A DNA stretch of 64,000 nucleotides from Caldalkalibacillus uzonensis. GTDB lineage: Bacteria > Bacillota > Bacilli > Caldalkalibacillales > Caldalkalibacillaceae. The stretch spans positions 147,678 through 211,677 of the forward strand of contig NZ_JAUSUQ010000006.1 of assembly GCF_030814135.1 (NCBI RefSeq), read 5' to 3'. The translations under genes and the position numbers were made by a program. Below the pieces are notes generated by a model. It had not been told where the DNA came from. It made no database searches and saw nothing but the letters and a program-made list of their open reading frames with translations. This document shows positions 8,209-17,080 of the stretch, one piece after another (position 1 is the first letter of the stretch; the number at the start of each line of letters is the position of its first letter).

Positions 8209-8706
8209 CTACAGTTCCAGGTCGCTGTCTTCCAATTCCCTTTCTTTAACGCCTTCCGGCAGCCAAATATAGGGGCTTTCTCCCCTGTCACGAACCGGAT
8301 TGTACTTTACAGGCTGAAAACCCATTTTGAGCCAAAAATCACCCGACTGTTGTCTGGCATTGGTTTTGATAGGCTGACCAAAGCTTTTGGCATATTCAAC
8401 CAAGGCCGTCCCGTAACCGCGGTGGCGATAATCTGGCAAAACCTCCAGTTTCCACAGCTCCAAATAATCTTGCGGGGGATCAAAATAGCGGTCATACTTG
8501 GCGTTAATCTGGTACAAACTCATGCGGGCCACCAGCTTATCCCCATAATAAATGCCATAGAAGGGAGAGTTGCTGTCATCTTCAATAATGTTGGCTTGCA
8601 GATCTTCGAGCATAGACAATTCTTCTAAGCCATATTCCTTAAATTTCTGAAACTCCTCCAGTGTTTTGTAATTAATTAATAAGCGCTTCACTTCTGGCTT
8701 ATCCAC
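8209..8706 (-). CDS. ylbP: GNAT-family N-acetyltransferase YlbP
   Basis: A 165-residue acetyl-CoA-dependent acetyltransferase. The body YKTLEEFQKFKEYGLEELSMLEDLQANII and the acetyl-CoA pyrophosphate loop VLPDYRHRGYGTALV (the R/Q-x-x-G-x-G/A motif) match YlbP of Bacillus. Its substrate is unknown. I start at the GTG at 8706, which has AAGGGGTG 6 bases upstream; the GTG at 8715 lies inside that site. It is convergent with rsfA and divergent from the carboxylase operon. Confidence 0.88.
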   Translation of the reverse strand: MDKPEVKRLLINYKTLEEFQKFKEYGLEELSMLEDLQANIIEDDSNSPFYGIYYGDKLVARMSLYQINAKYDRYFDPPQDYLELWKLEVLPDYRHRGYGTALVEYAKSFGQPIKTNARQQSGDFWLKMGFQPVKYNPVRDRGESPYIWLPEGVKERELEDSDLEL

Positions 8707-8735
8707 AATTGACACCCCTTTTTTGCAGCTACCTT

Positions 8736-8771
8736 CAGTATTAGTTTACTGTTTTTACGATGATTTTACAA
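8736..8771 (-). promoter_or_regulatory. Promoter of ylbP overlapped by a palindrome
   Basis: On the minus strand TTGTAA (8766-8771) and TAAACT (8743-8748) are 17 bases apart. The -10 lies inside CAGTAAACTAATACTG (8736-8751), arms CAGTA and TACTG with 6 bases between. This is a candidate operator in the 207-bp divergent region. No promoter for the carboxylase operon stood out. Confidence 0.4.
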
Positions 8772-8913
8772 TAAATGTGCTAGATTTAGCGATTATCTTA
8801 AATTTTAAAAAAGTAAGAGGAATTTTTCAGGCTCATGTCGAATGAAATGTACTTAGAAGATTCATTCTTCTTTCTGTATCTCTGCAGAAGATGATGGGGG
8901 AAGGAGTGAAGGC

Positions 8914-10263
8914 ATGGCTAAGAAAAAAGTGTTAATTGCCAACAGGGGGGAGATTGCCCGGCGAGTGATCCGCACCTGTAAGGAGCAGGGCTATGGAACT
9001 GTGGCCATTTACTCGGATGCGGATCAGGAGATGCTTTATTTACAAGAGGCCGACGAAGCCGTCCATATAGGTCCGGCGCCGGTGGCCCAAAGTTACCTGC
9101 AGATGGACCGTATTATCTCTGTCGCTAAGGAGCGGGGCGCAGATATGGTCCACCCGGGTTACGGGCTTCTGTCGGAAAACGCAGATTTTGCCCTTAAATG
9201 CCAGGAGGCGGGTCTTATTTTCATTGGTCCCTCGCCTGAGGTCATCGGGCAGATGGGGGATAAGCTGATGGCCCGCAATGTGATGAAAGAGGCAGGGGTG
9301 CCCGTTGTGCCTGGAGGGGAAACAGCAGCAGGGGATGTGCAGGAGGCATTGGCTCAAGCAGAACAGATCGGCTATCCTGTGATGTTGAAAGCCAGTGCTG
9401 GTGGAGGGGGCATCGGTCTTTCTGTTTGTCACACGCCTGAAGAGCTTAAAACAGCCTATGCATCTGCCAAAGGCAGAGCCAAGGCTTATTTTGGTCAAGA
9501 TCACATGTTTGTGGAGAAATATATTGAGGATCCCCGGCATATTGAGGTCCAAATTGCGGCTGATGAGCATGGTCATGTTTGCCACCTGTTCGAACGGGAT
9601 TGCTCTATCCAGCGTCGTCATCAGAAGGTCATTGAGGAGTCACCCTCACCATTTGTGGATGAAGAGACCCGCAGCAAGATCTGTCAGACGGCGGTCAGGG
9701 CTGCGGAAGCAGTGGGTTATACGGGCGTGGGTACAGTGGAATTTATTATGGGGCACGACAAACAGTTTTATTTTATTGAGATGAATACCCGCCTGCAGGT
9801 GGAACATCCGGTTACAGAAGCGATTACGGGGTATGACTTGGTCGCCTTACAACTGGCCATTGCCGAAAATCAACCCCTTCCTTTTGTCCAGGAGGAGATT
9901 AAGTGCCAGGGACATGCCATTGAGTTGCGTATTTATGCGGAGGATCCGGTTACGTTTATGCCATCACCGGGACAAATTACTGTTTATGAACGCCAGGAGG
10001 GAGAGGGTGTACGCTTTGATGATGCCATCCGTTCAGGAAGCCGGATAACGCCTTATTATGATCCGCTCATTGCCAAGTTGATTGTAAGCGATTTCAGCAG
10101 AGAAAAAGCTATTGATAAAGCGGCCCGTGTGCTGGATGAGGTGAAACTGGAAGGGATCAAACATAATATCCCCTTTTTGCTTGATGTGTTGAATGATCAG
10201 AGGTTTAGGGCAGGACATTATACGACCCAGTTTGTCAAATACTTAAGGGAAACGATAAATTAA
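8914..10263 (+). CDS. Biotin carboxylase subunit of an acyl-CoA carboxylase
   Basis: A 449-residue ATP-grasp enzyme that carboxylates the biotin of its carrier protein with bicarbonate and ATP. The N-terminus KVLIANRGEIARRVIRTC, the glycine-rich ATP loop KASAGGGGIGL, the EKYIEDPRHIEVQ segment and the biotin-carboxylase signature FIEMNTRLQVEHPVTE are all present. Length matches stand-alone AccC-type subunits. The next two genes supply the carrier and carboxyltransferase, and order and spacing (40 and 63 bases) make one operon. The AccC proper of fatty acid synthesis is normally next to accB, so this is more likely the subunit of a propionyl/methylcrotonyl-type carboxylase. GGGGGAAGGAG precedes the ATG at 8914. 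Confidence 0.9.
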   Translation: MAKKKVLIANRGEIARRVIRTCKEQGYGTVAIYSDADQEMLYLQEADEAVHIGPAPVAQSYLQMDRIISVAKERGADMVHPGYGLLSENADFALKCQEAGLIFIGPSPEVIGQMGDKLMARNVMKEAGVPVVPGGETAAGDVQEALAQAEQIGYPVMLKASAGGGGIGLSVCHTPEELKTAYASAKGRAKAYFGQDHMFVEKYIEDPRHIEVQIAADEHGHVCHLFERDCSIQRRHQKVIEESPSPFVDEETRSKICQTAVRAAEAVGYTGVGTVEFIMGHDKQFYFIEMNTRLQVEHPVTEAITGYDLVALQLAIAENQPLPFVQEEIKCQGHAIELRIYAEDPVTFMPSPGQITVYERQEGEGVRFDDAIRSGSRITPYYDPLIAKLIVSDFSREKAIDKAARVLDEVKLEGIKHNIPFLLDVLNDQRFRAGHYTTQFVKYLRETIN

Positions 10264-10303
10264 AGCCCTAGGCTTTTTAAAAAACCAGAGGAGGGTGCTT
10301 ACT

Positions 10304-10516
10304 TTGAAAAAGATTGTATCCACGATGACAGGAAGTGTCTTTCAAGTTCACGTCAAGGCAGGAGATGAGGTGCAGCCCGGCCAGGATGTGGTCATTTTGG
10401 AATCAATGAAAATGGAGATTCCCGTCACAGCTGAACAGGGCGGAACCGTAAAAGAAGTCAAAGTGGATGTGGGTGATTTTGTAAATGAAGGTGACGTGGT
10501 TGTGGTGCTTGAATAA
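10304..10516 (+). CDS. Biotin carrier protein (stand-alone biotinyl domain)
   Basis: A 70-residue single-domain biotin carrier. The biotinylation motif ESMKMEI is present, with the target lysine at Lys36, and the fold repeats on either side (MTGSVFQVHVKAGDEV and EQGGTVKEVKVDVGDFV) give the usual two-fold hammerhead. The start is TTG 10304: AGGAGGG ends 8 bases before it, whereas the GTG at 10295 lies in that site. It shuttles carboxybiotin between the carboxylase upstream and the carboxyltransferase downstream. Similar very short carriers occur in the B. subtilis yng operon. Confidence 0.92.
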   Translation: MKKIVSTMTGSVFQVHVKAGDEVQPGQDVVILESMKMEIPVTAEQGGTVKEVKVDVGDFVNEGDVVVVLE

Positions 10517-10579
10517 GGCTGTTCTGTTTTTGTTGGTGAACGAGCGCTCGGTCTTTAGCCACAGAAAGGGGAGAGATGG

Positions 10580-12118
10580 ATGACACGGGCATTGGAGGAA
10601 ACGTTAAAACAACGCATTGCACAGATCGAACAGGGTGGAGAGGAGAAGTATCATCACAAAGCCAAAGAACAAAACAAACTTTTTGTTCGTGAGCGCCTCC
10701 GTCTGTTACTAGATGAAGATACATTTGTGGAAGACGGTAAGTTTGCCAATTTTTCAGCCGGAGACCTGCCGGCTGACGGTGTTGTGACTGGTCTTGGCAA
10801 AATCAATGGCCAAACAGTGTGTGTGATGGCCAATGATTCCACGGTGAAAGCAGGTTCCTGGGGGGCCCGTACCGTTGAAAAGATTATCCGTATTCAGGAG
10901 ACGGCAGAGACATTGAAAGTGCCTTTACTATATTTAGTGGATTCAGCCGGAGCCAGAATTACCGACCAGGTGGAGATGTTTCCCAACCGGCGGGGAGCGG
11001 GGCGTATTTTTTACAACCAGGTCAAGCTGTCAGGGGTTATTCCTCAAATCTGTTTGTTGTTTGGTCCCTCAGCTGCAGGAGGGGCTTATATTCCAGCGTT
11101 TTGTGACGTGGTCATTATGGTGGATGGCAACGCCAGCATGTACCTGGGGTCTCCCCGTATGGCAGAGATGGTCATCGGGGAAAAAGTCACGCTGGAAGAG
11201 ATGGGCGGGGCGCGGATGCATTGCTCTGTCAGCGGCTGCGGTGACATCTTGGCCAAAACTGAGCAAGAAGCCATTCAGCTGGCCAGGGAGTACCTCTCTT
11301 ATTTTCCGGCTAACTACGAACAGCAGCCAAAACGGGAGGAAGCCAGACCACCCAATGGGGATGCGCGCCCCATCGAGGACATTGTTCCCGCCAACCAAAA
11401 CGCCCCTTTTGATATGTACGAGTTGATCGATGCCCTGGTTGATGAGGGCAGCTTCTTTGAGATCAAGAAGCTTTTTGCCCCCGAGATTATTACCGGGTTG
11501 GCCCGGCTTGACGGTCATGTGGTTGGTATCGTGGCCAACCAGCCGAAGGTTAAGGGAGGTGTGCTGTTTGTTGACTCAGCTGACAAAGCGGCACGCTTCA
11601 TCACCTTGTGTGATGCGTTCCACATCCCTCTGCTCTTTTTGGCCGATGTCCCTGGATTTATGATTGGGACGAAGGTAGAGAGAGCGGGTATCATCCGGCA
11701 CGGAGCCAAAATGATTGCAGCCATGTCCGAAGCCACGGTGCCCAAAGTGTCCGTTATTGTACGTAAAGCTTACGGCGCAGGGTTGTATGCCATGGCTGGC
11801 CCGGCATTTGAACCGGACGTGTGCATTGCCTTGCCCACGGCCCAGATAGCGGTCATGGGCCCAGAAGCTGCCGTCAATGCGGTCTACTACAACAAAATTG
11901 CCAGTATTGAGGATCCTAAACAGAGAACCCAATTTATTATGCAGAAACGGAAAGAGTATCAGGAGAACATTGATATCTACCGCCTGGCTTCGGAACTGAT
12001 TGTTGATGATATTGTTCCCGGCTCAGCGTTAAGGAAATATCTGATCCGTCGTTTTGAGGCTTACAGCATCAAAGATAAACCGTTTTCCACACGCAAGCAC
12101 CCTGTTTATCCAGTCTAA
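10580..12118 (+). CDS. Acyl-CoA carboxylase carboxyltransferase (beta) subunit, YngE-like
   Basis: A 512-residue carboxyltransferase with both crotonase-like halves. The first half has LVDSAGARITDQVEMFP and FGPSAAGGAYIPAFCD; the second has VDSADKAARFI, DVPGFMIGTKVE and KAYGAGLYAMAGPAF. It moves the carboxyl group from carboxybiotin to an acyl-CoA. Sequence is closest, from memory, to B. subtilis YngE and other methylcrotonyl/propionyl-CoA carboxylase beta chains. There are no genes for leucine or isovaleryl-CoA breakdown in the same operon, so the acyl-CoA substrate cannot be named. AAAGGGGAGAG precedes the ATG at 10580. Confidence 0.9.
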   Translation: MTRALEETLKQRIAQIEQGGEEKYHHKAKEQNKLFVRERLRLLLDEDTFVEDGKFANFSAGDLPADGVVTGLGKINGQTVCVMANDSTVKAGSWGARTVEKIIRIQETAETLKVPLLYLVDSAGARITDQVEMFPNRRGAGRIFYNQVKLSGVIPQICLLFGPSAAGGAYIPAFCDVVIMVDGNASMYLGSPRMAEMVIGEKVTLEEMGGARMHCSVSGCGDILAKTEQEAIQLAREYLSYFPANYEQQPKREEARPPNGDARPIEDIVPANQNAPFDMYELIDALVDEGSFFEIKKLFAPEIITGLARLDGHVVGIVANQPKVKGGVLFVDSADKAARFITLCDAFHIPLLFLADVPGFMIGTKVERAGIIRHGAKMIAAMSEATVPKVSVIVRKAYGAGLYAMAGPAFEPDVCIALPTAQIAVMGPEAAVNAVYYNKIASIEDPKQRTQFIMQKRKEYQENIDIYRLASELIVDDIVPGSALRKYLIRRFEAYSIKDKPFSTRKHPVYPV

Positions 12119-12163
12119 ACCCTGTTTCACTTTATTTGTTAGACAGCCAAATCAGACATAACA

Positions 12164-12208
12164 GGAGCTGCCCCAAGGAGTGATAGGCTCTTTCGGGGCA
12201 GCCCTTTT
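12164..12208. terminator. Bidirectional terminator after the carboxylase operon
   Basis: GGAGCTGCCCC pairs with GGGGCAGCCC around a 20-base loop and is followed by TTTT. It separates the carboxylase operon from the convergent lipoprotein gene. Confidence 0.8.
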
Positions 12209-12240
12209 CAATGACGTGAAGTTAAGCTTACCTGTACAAC

Positions 12241-12897
12241 TTAAAGCAAAATCTCAATCTCACTTTCTTGTTTCAAGCGTTCAACCAATTCTTGCCTCAA
12301 TTCACCTTCTTTTTGCCATCTCAGCTGCTCTCTTATCATCTGCTTTGTTTCCTCATCTGCTTCCTCACCGGTCTCTTCTTCGTATGACAGATAGGCTTCC
12401 TGCTGCTCTTCTTCACTTAATTCAATCTCACCAATCTGATCATCTAAATATTGAGTGATCACCAGTTCATTGGCCAGCTCTTCCCGCAGGTCCTCCATGC
12501 TAAAACCGAGGCTGTCCAAGATTTCCTGCAACTCCTCTTCACTTGCAAACTGGGCTTTAATATCGGCTAAGGCTTCGTCCACTTGTTCCGGGTCGGCTGT
12601 GTAGCCCTCACTTTGGGCGGCCTGTAATAAAACCTGCTGTTCAATCAGGCCGTTCAGCACCTCTTCCTTCAACTGTTCTAGCATAGCCTGTCCTTCCTCG
12701 CCTTCAAAATCAATCCCGAACTGGGCATAGGACATCTTTATCTGTTCGAGATGGGCATCCAGTTGCTCTTGACTGATCTCAGTGCCGTTAACAATGGCAA
12801 CGGACGGGCTTTCATCAGCAGTCTCTTGTTGATTTCCGCAGGCAATCAGTGTCAGCATCAACACACCCAACAGGAAAGCCACAAGCGTCTTTTTCAT
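12241..12897 (-). CDS. SurA N-terminal-domain lipoprotein (chaperone-like)
   Basis: A 218-residue lipoprotein. The signal peptide MKKTLVAFLLGVLMLTLIAC ends in the lipobox LIAC, so it should be anchored to the outer face of the membrane. The mature part begins with VNGTEISQEQLDAHLEQIK, typical of SurA/PrsA N-terminal chaperone domains, and is strongly acidic. There is no parvulin domain and the protein ends soon after the helical region, so it is not a full PrsA. It probably binds unfolded secreted proteins. The ATG at 12897 has GGAGG 8 bases upstream; the ATG-like codon at 12912 lies before that site. Confidence 0.85.
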   Translation of the reverse strand: MKKTLVAFLLGVLMLTLIACGNQQETADESPSVAIVNGTEISQEQLDAHLEQIKMSYAQFGIDFEGEEGQAMLEQLKEEVLNGLIEQQVLLQAAQSEGYTADPEQVDEALADIKAQFASEEELQEILDSLGFSMEDLREELANELVITQYLDDQIGEIELSEEEQQEAYLSYEEETGEEADEETKQMIREQLRWQKEGELRQELVERLKQESEIEILL

Positions 12898-12931
12898 GAT
12901 AACATCCTCCAAACTTTAAAAAATACATCAT

Positions 12932-12956
12932 TTGCCTTACAATGGCATTGTGGCAA
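12932..12956. repeat. Inverted repeat in the lipoprotein-panE divergent region
   Basis: TTGCC-TT-ACAATG on the left pairs with CATTGT-GGCAA on the right around a single G: 11 paired bases with a 2-base bulge. It could be an operator or a leader hairpin of the lipoprotein gene. Confidence 0.45.
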
Positions 12957-13037
12957 GTTTAACATACAAAAGCTTTGCTGTAAATGGTGCCCACCTTGAA
13001 TGGGGCCCTGACACGATACGCATTGGGGTGAACATCT

Positions 13038-13997
13038 GTGCATGTATTAGTCATTGGCGGGGGAGCCATGGGTATGTTGTTTGGCGGTTATACATGGCTG
13101 GCCGGAAGCTGCCGGCTGACCATATTAACACGCCGTTCAGCACAGGCCCGTACGATGCGGGAGAAGGGATTCAGTCTCAGGCTCCCTGATGGAGATGTGC
13201 TTGAGGCCAAACCCCACGTTCTGGCCAGCCAAGAAGGGGACTTTTTATCTTCCCAGCCAGACTTAATCCTGGTGACTGTTAAACAGACGCAACTGAAGCC
13301 GGTATTAGAGTGGATCAAATCGCATATTGCAGCCAGCAGGCCGCTCTTGTTTATCATGAACGGATTGGGTCATCATGAGCACATAGAGCGGACACTTCCC
13401 CATCGTCAGGTATATTACGGTGTCACACAGTGCGGTGCAACCAAAATAGGAGATACGGCAGCGGAAGTGAGGGGGAAAGGGGTGACCATGATAGGCACTC
13501 CCTACGGCTGTGAATCAGAGCCTTCTGTTGCCCTTTCCCAGTGGATGAAGCATATCACACCTTATCTTGCCATAGAGTGGTCCGACCGGATTGAACAGGC
13601 CATGTGGAAGAAAGCGGTGATCAATGCCTGTATTAATCCCCTGACAGCTTTGTTTCAAGTGCCTAATGGAGAGCTCGTTAAGCGCTCCAGCCTGACCAAG
13701 TTGATGAGGCAATTATATGCTGAGCTTGTGCCGCTGGTTGAAACCGTTTGGGAGCAGGAAAACAATTTTATCTTAGCAGGAGGAGGGTTGTGGGAGGAGA
13801 TTGTCGCTGTCTGCACTAAAACAGCAAGCAATCACTCCTCCATGTGGCAAGATATCCAGCGTGGCCGGCGCACCGAAATTGAAGCTTTGAACGGATATTT
13901 TGTAACTAAAGCAGTCCGGTACAACATGGATTTGCCTGTACACCGCTTTATCAGTCAGGCTATTCATGTATTGGAGGAAAAGAACAAACAATTGTGA
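13038..13997 (+). CDS. panE: 2-dehydropantoate 2-reductase
   Basis: A 319-residue NADPH-dependent reductase that makes pantoate for pantothenate and CoA. The N-terminal Rossmann motif VIGGGAMGMLFG, the TVKQTQLKPVLEWI segment and the C-terminal helix motif WKKAVINACINPLTALF with the catalytic lysine are visible. It corresponds to ylbQ, which precedes bshC in B. subtilis. It starts at GTG 13038, with GGGGTGA 7 bases upstream. Residues 110-135 (MNGLGHHEHIE) are also typical of the family. It is probably co-transcribed with bshC, 17 bases downstream. Confidence 0.9.
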   Translation: MHVLVIGGGAMGMLFGGYTWLAGSCRLTILTRRSAQARTMREKGFSLRLPDGDVLEAKPHVLASQEGDFLSSQPDLILVTVKQTQLKPVLEWIKSHIAASRPLLFIMNGLGHHEHIERTLPHRQVYYGVTQCGATKIGDTAAEVRGKGVTMIGTPYGCESEPSVALSQWMKHITPYLAIEWSDRIEQAMWKKAVINACINPLTALFQVPNGELVKRSSLTKLMRQLYAELVPLVETVWEQENNFILAGGGLWEEIVAVCTKTASNHSSMWQDIQRGRRTEIEALNGYFVTKAVRYNMDLPVHRFISQAIHVLEEKNKQL

Positions 13998-14014
13998 CGA
14001 AAGGTGAATCGTGA

Positions 14015-15658
14015 ATGAACTTTACAGTACAGGAACAGGATGTTCCACAACTGAATGCTTTTGCTGATGATTACGTTCATCAGCATGATGAAGCGCTTGC
14101 CTTTTTTCATTACGCTCCCTTTAATCAGGAGAGTTACCACCGCCGTTATGAGGAGTTGAGAGGACGCACTTTTCCCCGGAGGCCCTTGGCTCACGTGATT
14201 CGTGCCCAACTGGCGCACTGGGAGCTCTCAACAGCCCAACAGGAGCGGTTGGAACACTTGCAGCGGGAAGAAAGTGTGGTTGTCATTGGCGGGCAGCAGG
14301 CCGGTCTCTTAACCGGGCCGTTGTATACGCTCTATAAAGCGATCACGATATTAAAAGTGGCTGCTGAGCAGGAAGCAAGATTGGGTGTTCCTGTCATCCC
14401 CGTTTTCTGGATCGCAGGGGAGGACCATGATTTTCAGGAGATCAATCATCTCTTCGTGCCCAGGACAAAAGGAACCGGCCTGGAGAAGCTGGTGCTGAAT
14501 GAGCCCGAGGAACAAATGAAACGCTCCATAGCCCACCGGACGTTTTCCTGCAGGGAGGTGGGGGCTTGGGTAGAGCAGGTTTTTGAGCAAATGCCGCAGA
14601 CAGAGTTTACCGACAAGGTGCGTCAACTGATTATGGACACTTTGGAGAAGGCTGGTTCCTACACCGATTTTTTTGCCGGCCTGATGCATTACCTCTTTTC
14701 ACGGTACGGTCTGTTGTTTGTTAATTCTGCCGACCCAGGGTTGCGCAGGCTGGAATCTGCGGTCTTTGAAACGATTATCACCCATTATGATGTCATTGAC
14801 AGCGATGTGCGCAGGCAGACCGCCCGTATGGAATCCAAAGGCTATGCTCCTCAAGTCACATTGGGCCAGTATCCGGCACTTTTGTTTATCTACGAGAATG
14901 GACAGCGGCTGCTGTTAGAAAAGAAAGGAGGATACTTTCAGACCAAAGACGGCCAATTTACCTATTCTGAAGCAGAGTTGTTGCAACTGGCTCAAGAAGA
15001 GCCGTGGCGCCTCAGCAATAATGTCATTACCCGCCCCTTTATGCAGGAATCTCTGTTTCCCACTCTTTCTTTTGTGGCCGGACCGGGTGAGGTTGCTTAT
15101 TGGGCATTGTACGGGACCTATTTTGAGCGGTTAAATCTGAAGTTGCCGGTTATTATGCCCCGGTTAAACCTGACGATCATCGAGCCCCACATCGGCAATA
15201 TTTTGGAGAAGCACCATATTGACATACAGACTGTATTTGGCTCGTTTGATTCCTTCAGAGAACAATGGCTGGCCGAACAAGATGAACTGCAGCTGGAGGA
15301 AAGTTTTGCCCGTGTCCGACAGGAAGTGGAACGCTTGTACCAGCCTTTAATCGAGAAAGTTGCCCGGATCAATAAAGGAATGGAACAATTGGGACGCAAA
15401 AATCTGGACAAAGTGCTGGAGCAGGTGGACTACTTGCATAAGCGCAGCAGCTCTGCTTTTCGTGCCCAGCATGAAGCGGCTATGAGACAGTTCGACAAGG
15501 TAGAACAGGCCCTTTATCCCGAGGGGCAACTGCAGGAGCGGGTGTACCATCCTTTTTATTTTTTCAACAAGCATGGTTTACAGTTGCTGGAAGGTCTGAT
15601 GCGTCAATCATTTGTCATGAACGGGAAACATAAGTTAGTATATTTACATGTGGATTAA
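14015..15658 (+). CDS. bshC: Bacillithiol biosynthesis cysteine ligase BshC
   Basis: A 547-residue enzyme that adds cysteine to glucosaminyl-malate in the last step of bacillithiol synthesis. The signature VIGGQQAGLLTGPLYTLYKA near residue 90 and the PVFWIAGEDHDFQEINH segment are characteristic, and the C-terminal half carries the long coiled coil of BshC. Bacillithiol is the low-molecular-weight thiol of Bacillales and related groups, which supports the taxonomic placement. AAAGGTGA lies just before the ATG at 14015. Confidence 0.95.
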   Translation: MNFTVQEQDVPQLNAFADDYVHQHDEALAFFHYAPFNQESYHRRYEELRGRTFPRRPLAHVIRAQLAHWELSTAQQERLEHLQREESVVVIGGQQAGLLTGPLYTLYKAITILKVAAEQEARLGVPVIPVFWIAGEDHDFQEINHLFVPRTKGTGLEKLVLNEPEEQMKRSIAHRTFSCREVGAWVEQVFEQMPQTEFTDKVRQLIMDTLEKAGSYTDFFAGLMHYLFSRYGLLFVNSADPGLRRLESAVFETIITHYDVIDSDVRRQTARMESKGYAPQVTLGQYPALLFIYENGQRLLLEKKGGYFQTKDGQFTYSEAELLQLAQEEPWRLSNNVITRPFMQESLFPTLSFVAGPGEVAYWALYGTYFERLNLKLPVIMPRLNLTIIEPHIGNILEKHHIDIQTVFGSFDSFREQWLAEQDELQLEESFARVRQEVERLYQPLIEKVARINKGMEQLGRKNLDKVLEQVDYLHKRSSSAFRAQHEAAMRQFDKVEQALYPEGQLQERVYHPFYFFNKHGLQLLEGLMRQSFVMNGKHKLVYLHVD

Positions 15659-15697
15659 TTTAACTGGATTAATTTGACGTCAGAAAGGAGCAAAACG

Positions 15698-16963
15698 ATG
15701 AATGCCCGTGAAACGAGCATGATTCAAGATTTGAGCCTGTCCTCTGAAGGTCATTTGAAAATTGACTGGGTTAAAGCACATATGCCGGTTTTAAACCGTA
15801 TTCGGGAGCGCTTTGAACAGGAAAAACCGTTTGCCGGGCTGAAGGTGGCCATTTCTCTCCACTTGGAGGCCAAAACGGCTTATCTGGCTAAAGTGATTCA
15901 GGCCGGAGGCGCTCAGGTAACGATTACCGGAAGCAATCCGTTATCCACGCAGGATGACATTTGTGCCGCTTTAGTGGAAGACAATATCCAAGTTTTTGCC
16001 CGCTACAACCCTGAGCCGGAGGAGTATAAGCAGCACTTGATCAAAACCTTGGAAACTAAGCCTGATCTGTTGATCGATGACGGCGGTGACCTGGTCACCA
16101 TTCTGCATGAAGAGCGTCCAGACCTCCTGGAGCAGATTCGCGGCGGAGCAGAGGAGACCACCACCGGCATCTTGCGCCTCAAAGCACTGGCCAAAGAAGG
16201 CAAGTTGAAGTTACCCATGATGGCCGTTAATGATGCCTACTGCAAGTACCTGTTTGATAACCGCTACGGTACCGGTCAGTCAGTGTGGGATGGCATTAAC
16301 CGCACCACCAATCTGGTCGTGTCCGGCAAAACAGTGGTTGTCATTGGTTACGGCTGGTGCGGCAAAGGTGTGGCGATGCGGGCCAAAGGTCTGGGGGCCA
16401 AAGTGATTGTCACCGAAGTGGATCCAATTAAAGCGATCGAAGCCTACATGGACGGGTTTGAAGTGATGTCCATGGATCAAGCCGCGGAACACGGCGATTA
16501 TTTTGTCACTGTGACAGGCAACAAGGATTGTATCCGCAAGAGCCATTACGAAAAAATGAAAAATGGGGCCATCTTAGCCAATGCCGGCCACTTTGACGTA
16601 GAAATTAACTTGAAAGAGCTGGAGGCCCTGGCCCAATCCAAACGGGTAGTACGCAAAAATATTGAAGAATATCAGCTGGCTGGGGGCAAGAAGATCTATG
16701 TGCTGGCTGAAGGACGCCTGGTCAACCTGGCTGCCGGGGACGGCCATCCGGCTGAAATTATGGACATGACTTTTGCCTTGCAAGCTTTGGCCTTGGAATA
16801 TATTAATCAACATCACGGTCAATTAGAAAAAAAAGTGCATAAAGTACCCTATGATCTTGATCAACAAGTGGCCGCCTATAAACTTGAGGCATTGGGGATC
16901 ACCATCGACCACTTAAGCGAGGGGCAGAAAGCCTATTTGGAATCCTGGCTTGAATCCAAGTAA
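15698..16963 (+). CDS. ahcY: S-adenosylhomocysteine hydrolase (adenosylhomocysteinase)
   Basis: A 421-residue NAD-dependent enzyme that splits S-adenosylhomocysteine into adenosine and homocysteine. Conserved elements are HLEAKTAYL, DDGGDLV, GAEETTTG, NDAYCKYLFDNRYGTGQS, the NAD loop GYGWCGKG and the C-terminal LAAGDGHPAEIMD. It is the short form, lacking the roughly 40-residue insertion of the eukaryotic type. In the first motif Ser replaces the common Cys. AAAGGAG precedes the ATG at 15698. B. subtilis lacks this gene and uses MtnN and LuxS, so its insertion between bshC and mraZ is a lineage difference. It may also accept related nucleosides such as S-inosylhomocysteine. Confidence 0.9.
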   Translation: MNARETSMIQDLSLSSEGHLKIDWVKAHMPVLNRIRERFEQEKPFAGLKVAISLHLEAKTAYLAKVIQAGGAQVTITGSNPLSTQDDICAALVEDNIQVFARYNPEPEEYKQHLIKTLETKPDLLIDDGGDLVTILHEERPDLLEQIRGGAEETTTGILRLKALAKEGKLKLPMMAVNDAYCKYLFDNRYGTGQSVWDGINRTTNLVVSGKTVVVIGYGWCGKGVAMRAKGLGAKVIVTEVDPIKAIEAYMDGFEVMSMDQAAEHGDYFVTVTGNKDCIRKSHYEKMKNGAILANAGHFDVEINLKELEALAQSKRVVRKNIEEYQLAGGKKIYVLAEGRLVNLAAGDGHPAEIMDMTFALQALALEYINQHHGQLEKKVHKVPYDLDQQVAAYKLEALGITIDHLSEGQKAYLESWLESK

Positions 16964-17027
16964 CTTTGTAGTTTAACTTCTTCCAGACCGGAAGTGCTGT
17001 TATAAAATACCAAACTATTTTTTTAAA

Positions 17028-17059
17028 AAATCCTGCTCAACAAGCAGGATTTTTTTTTG
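17028..17059 (+). terminator. Terminator after ahcY
   Basis: ATCCTGCT and AGCAGGAT form an 8-bp stem around a short loop, followed by a run of T residues. Confidence 0.92.
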
Positions 17060-17080
17060 TGGGGGAGAATAGATAATTAA

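Noticed and set aside
8164..8628. Long plus-strand frame opposite ylbP
   Set aside because: It is the antisense shadow of a well-conserved acetyltransferase gene and has no ribosome site.
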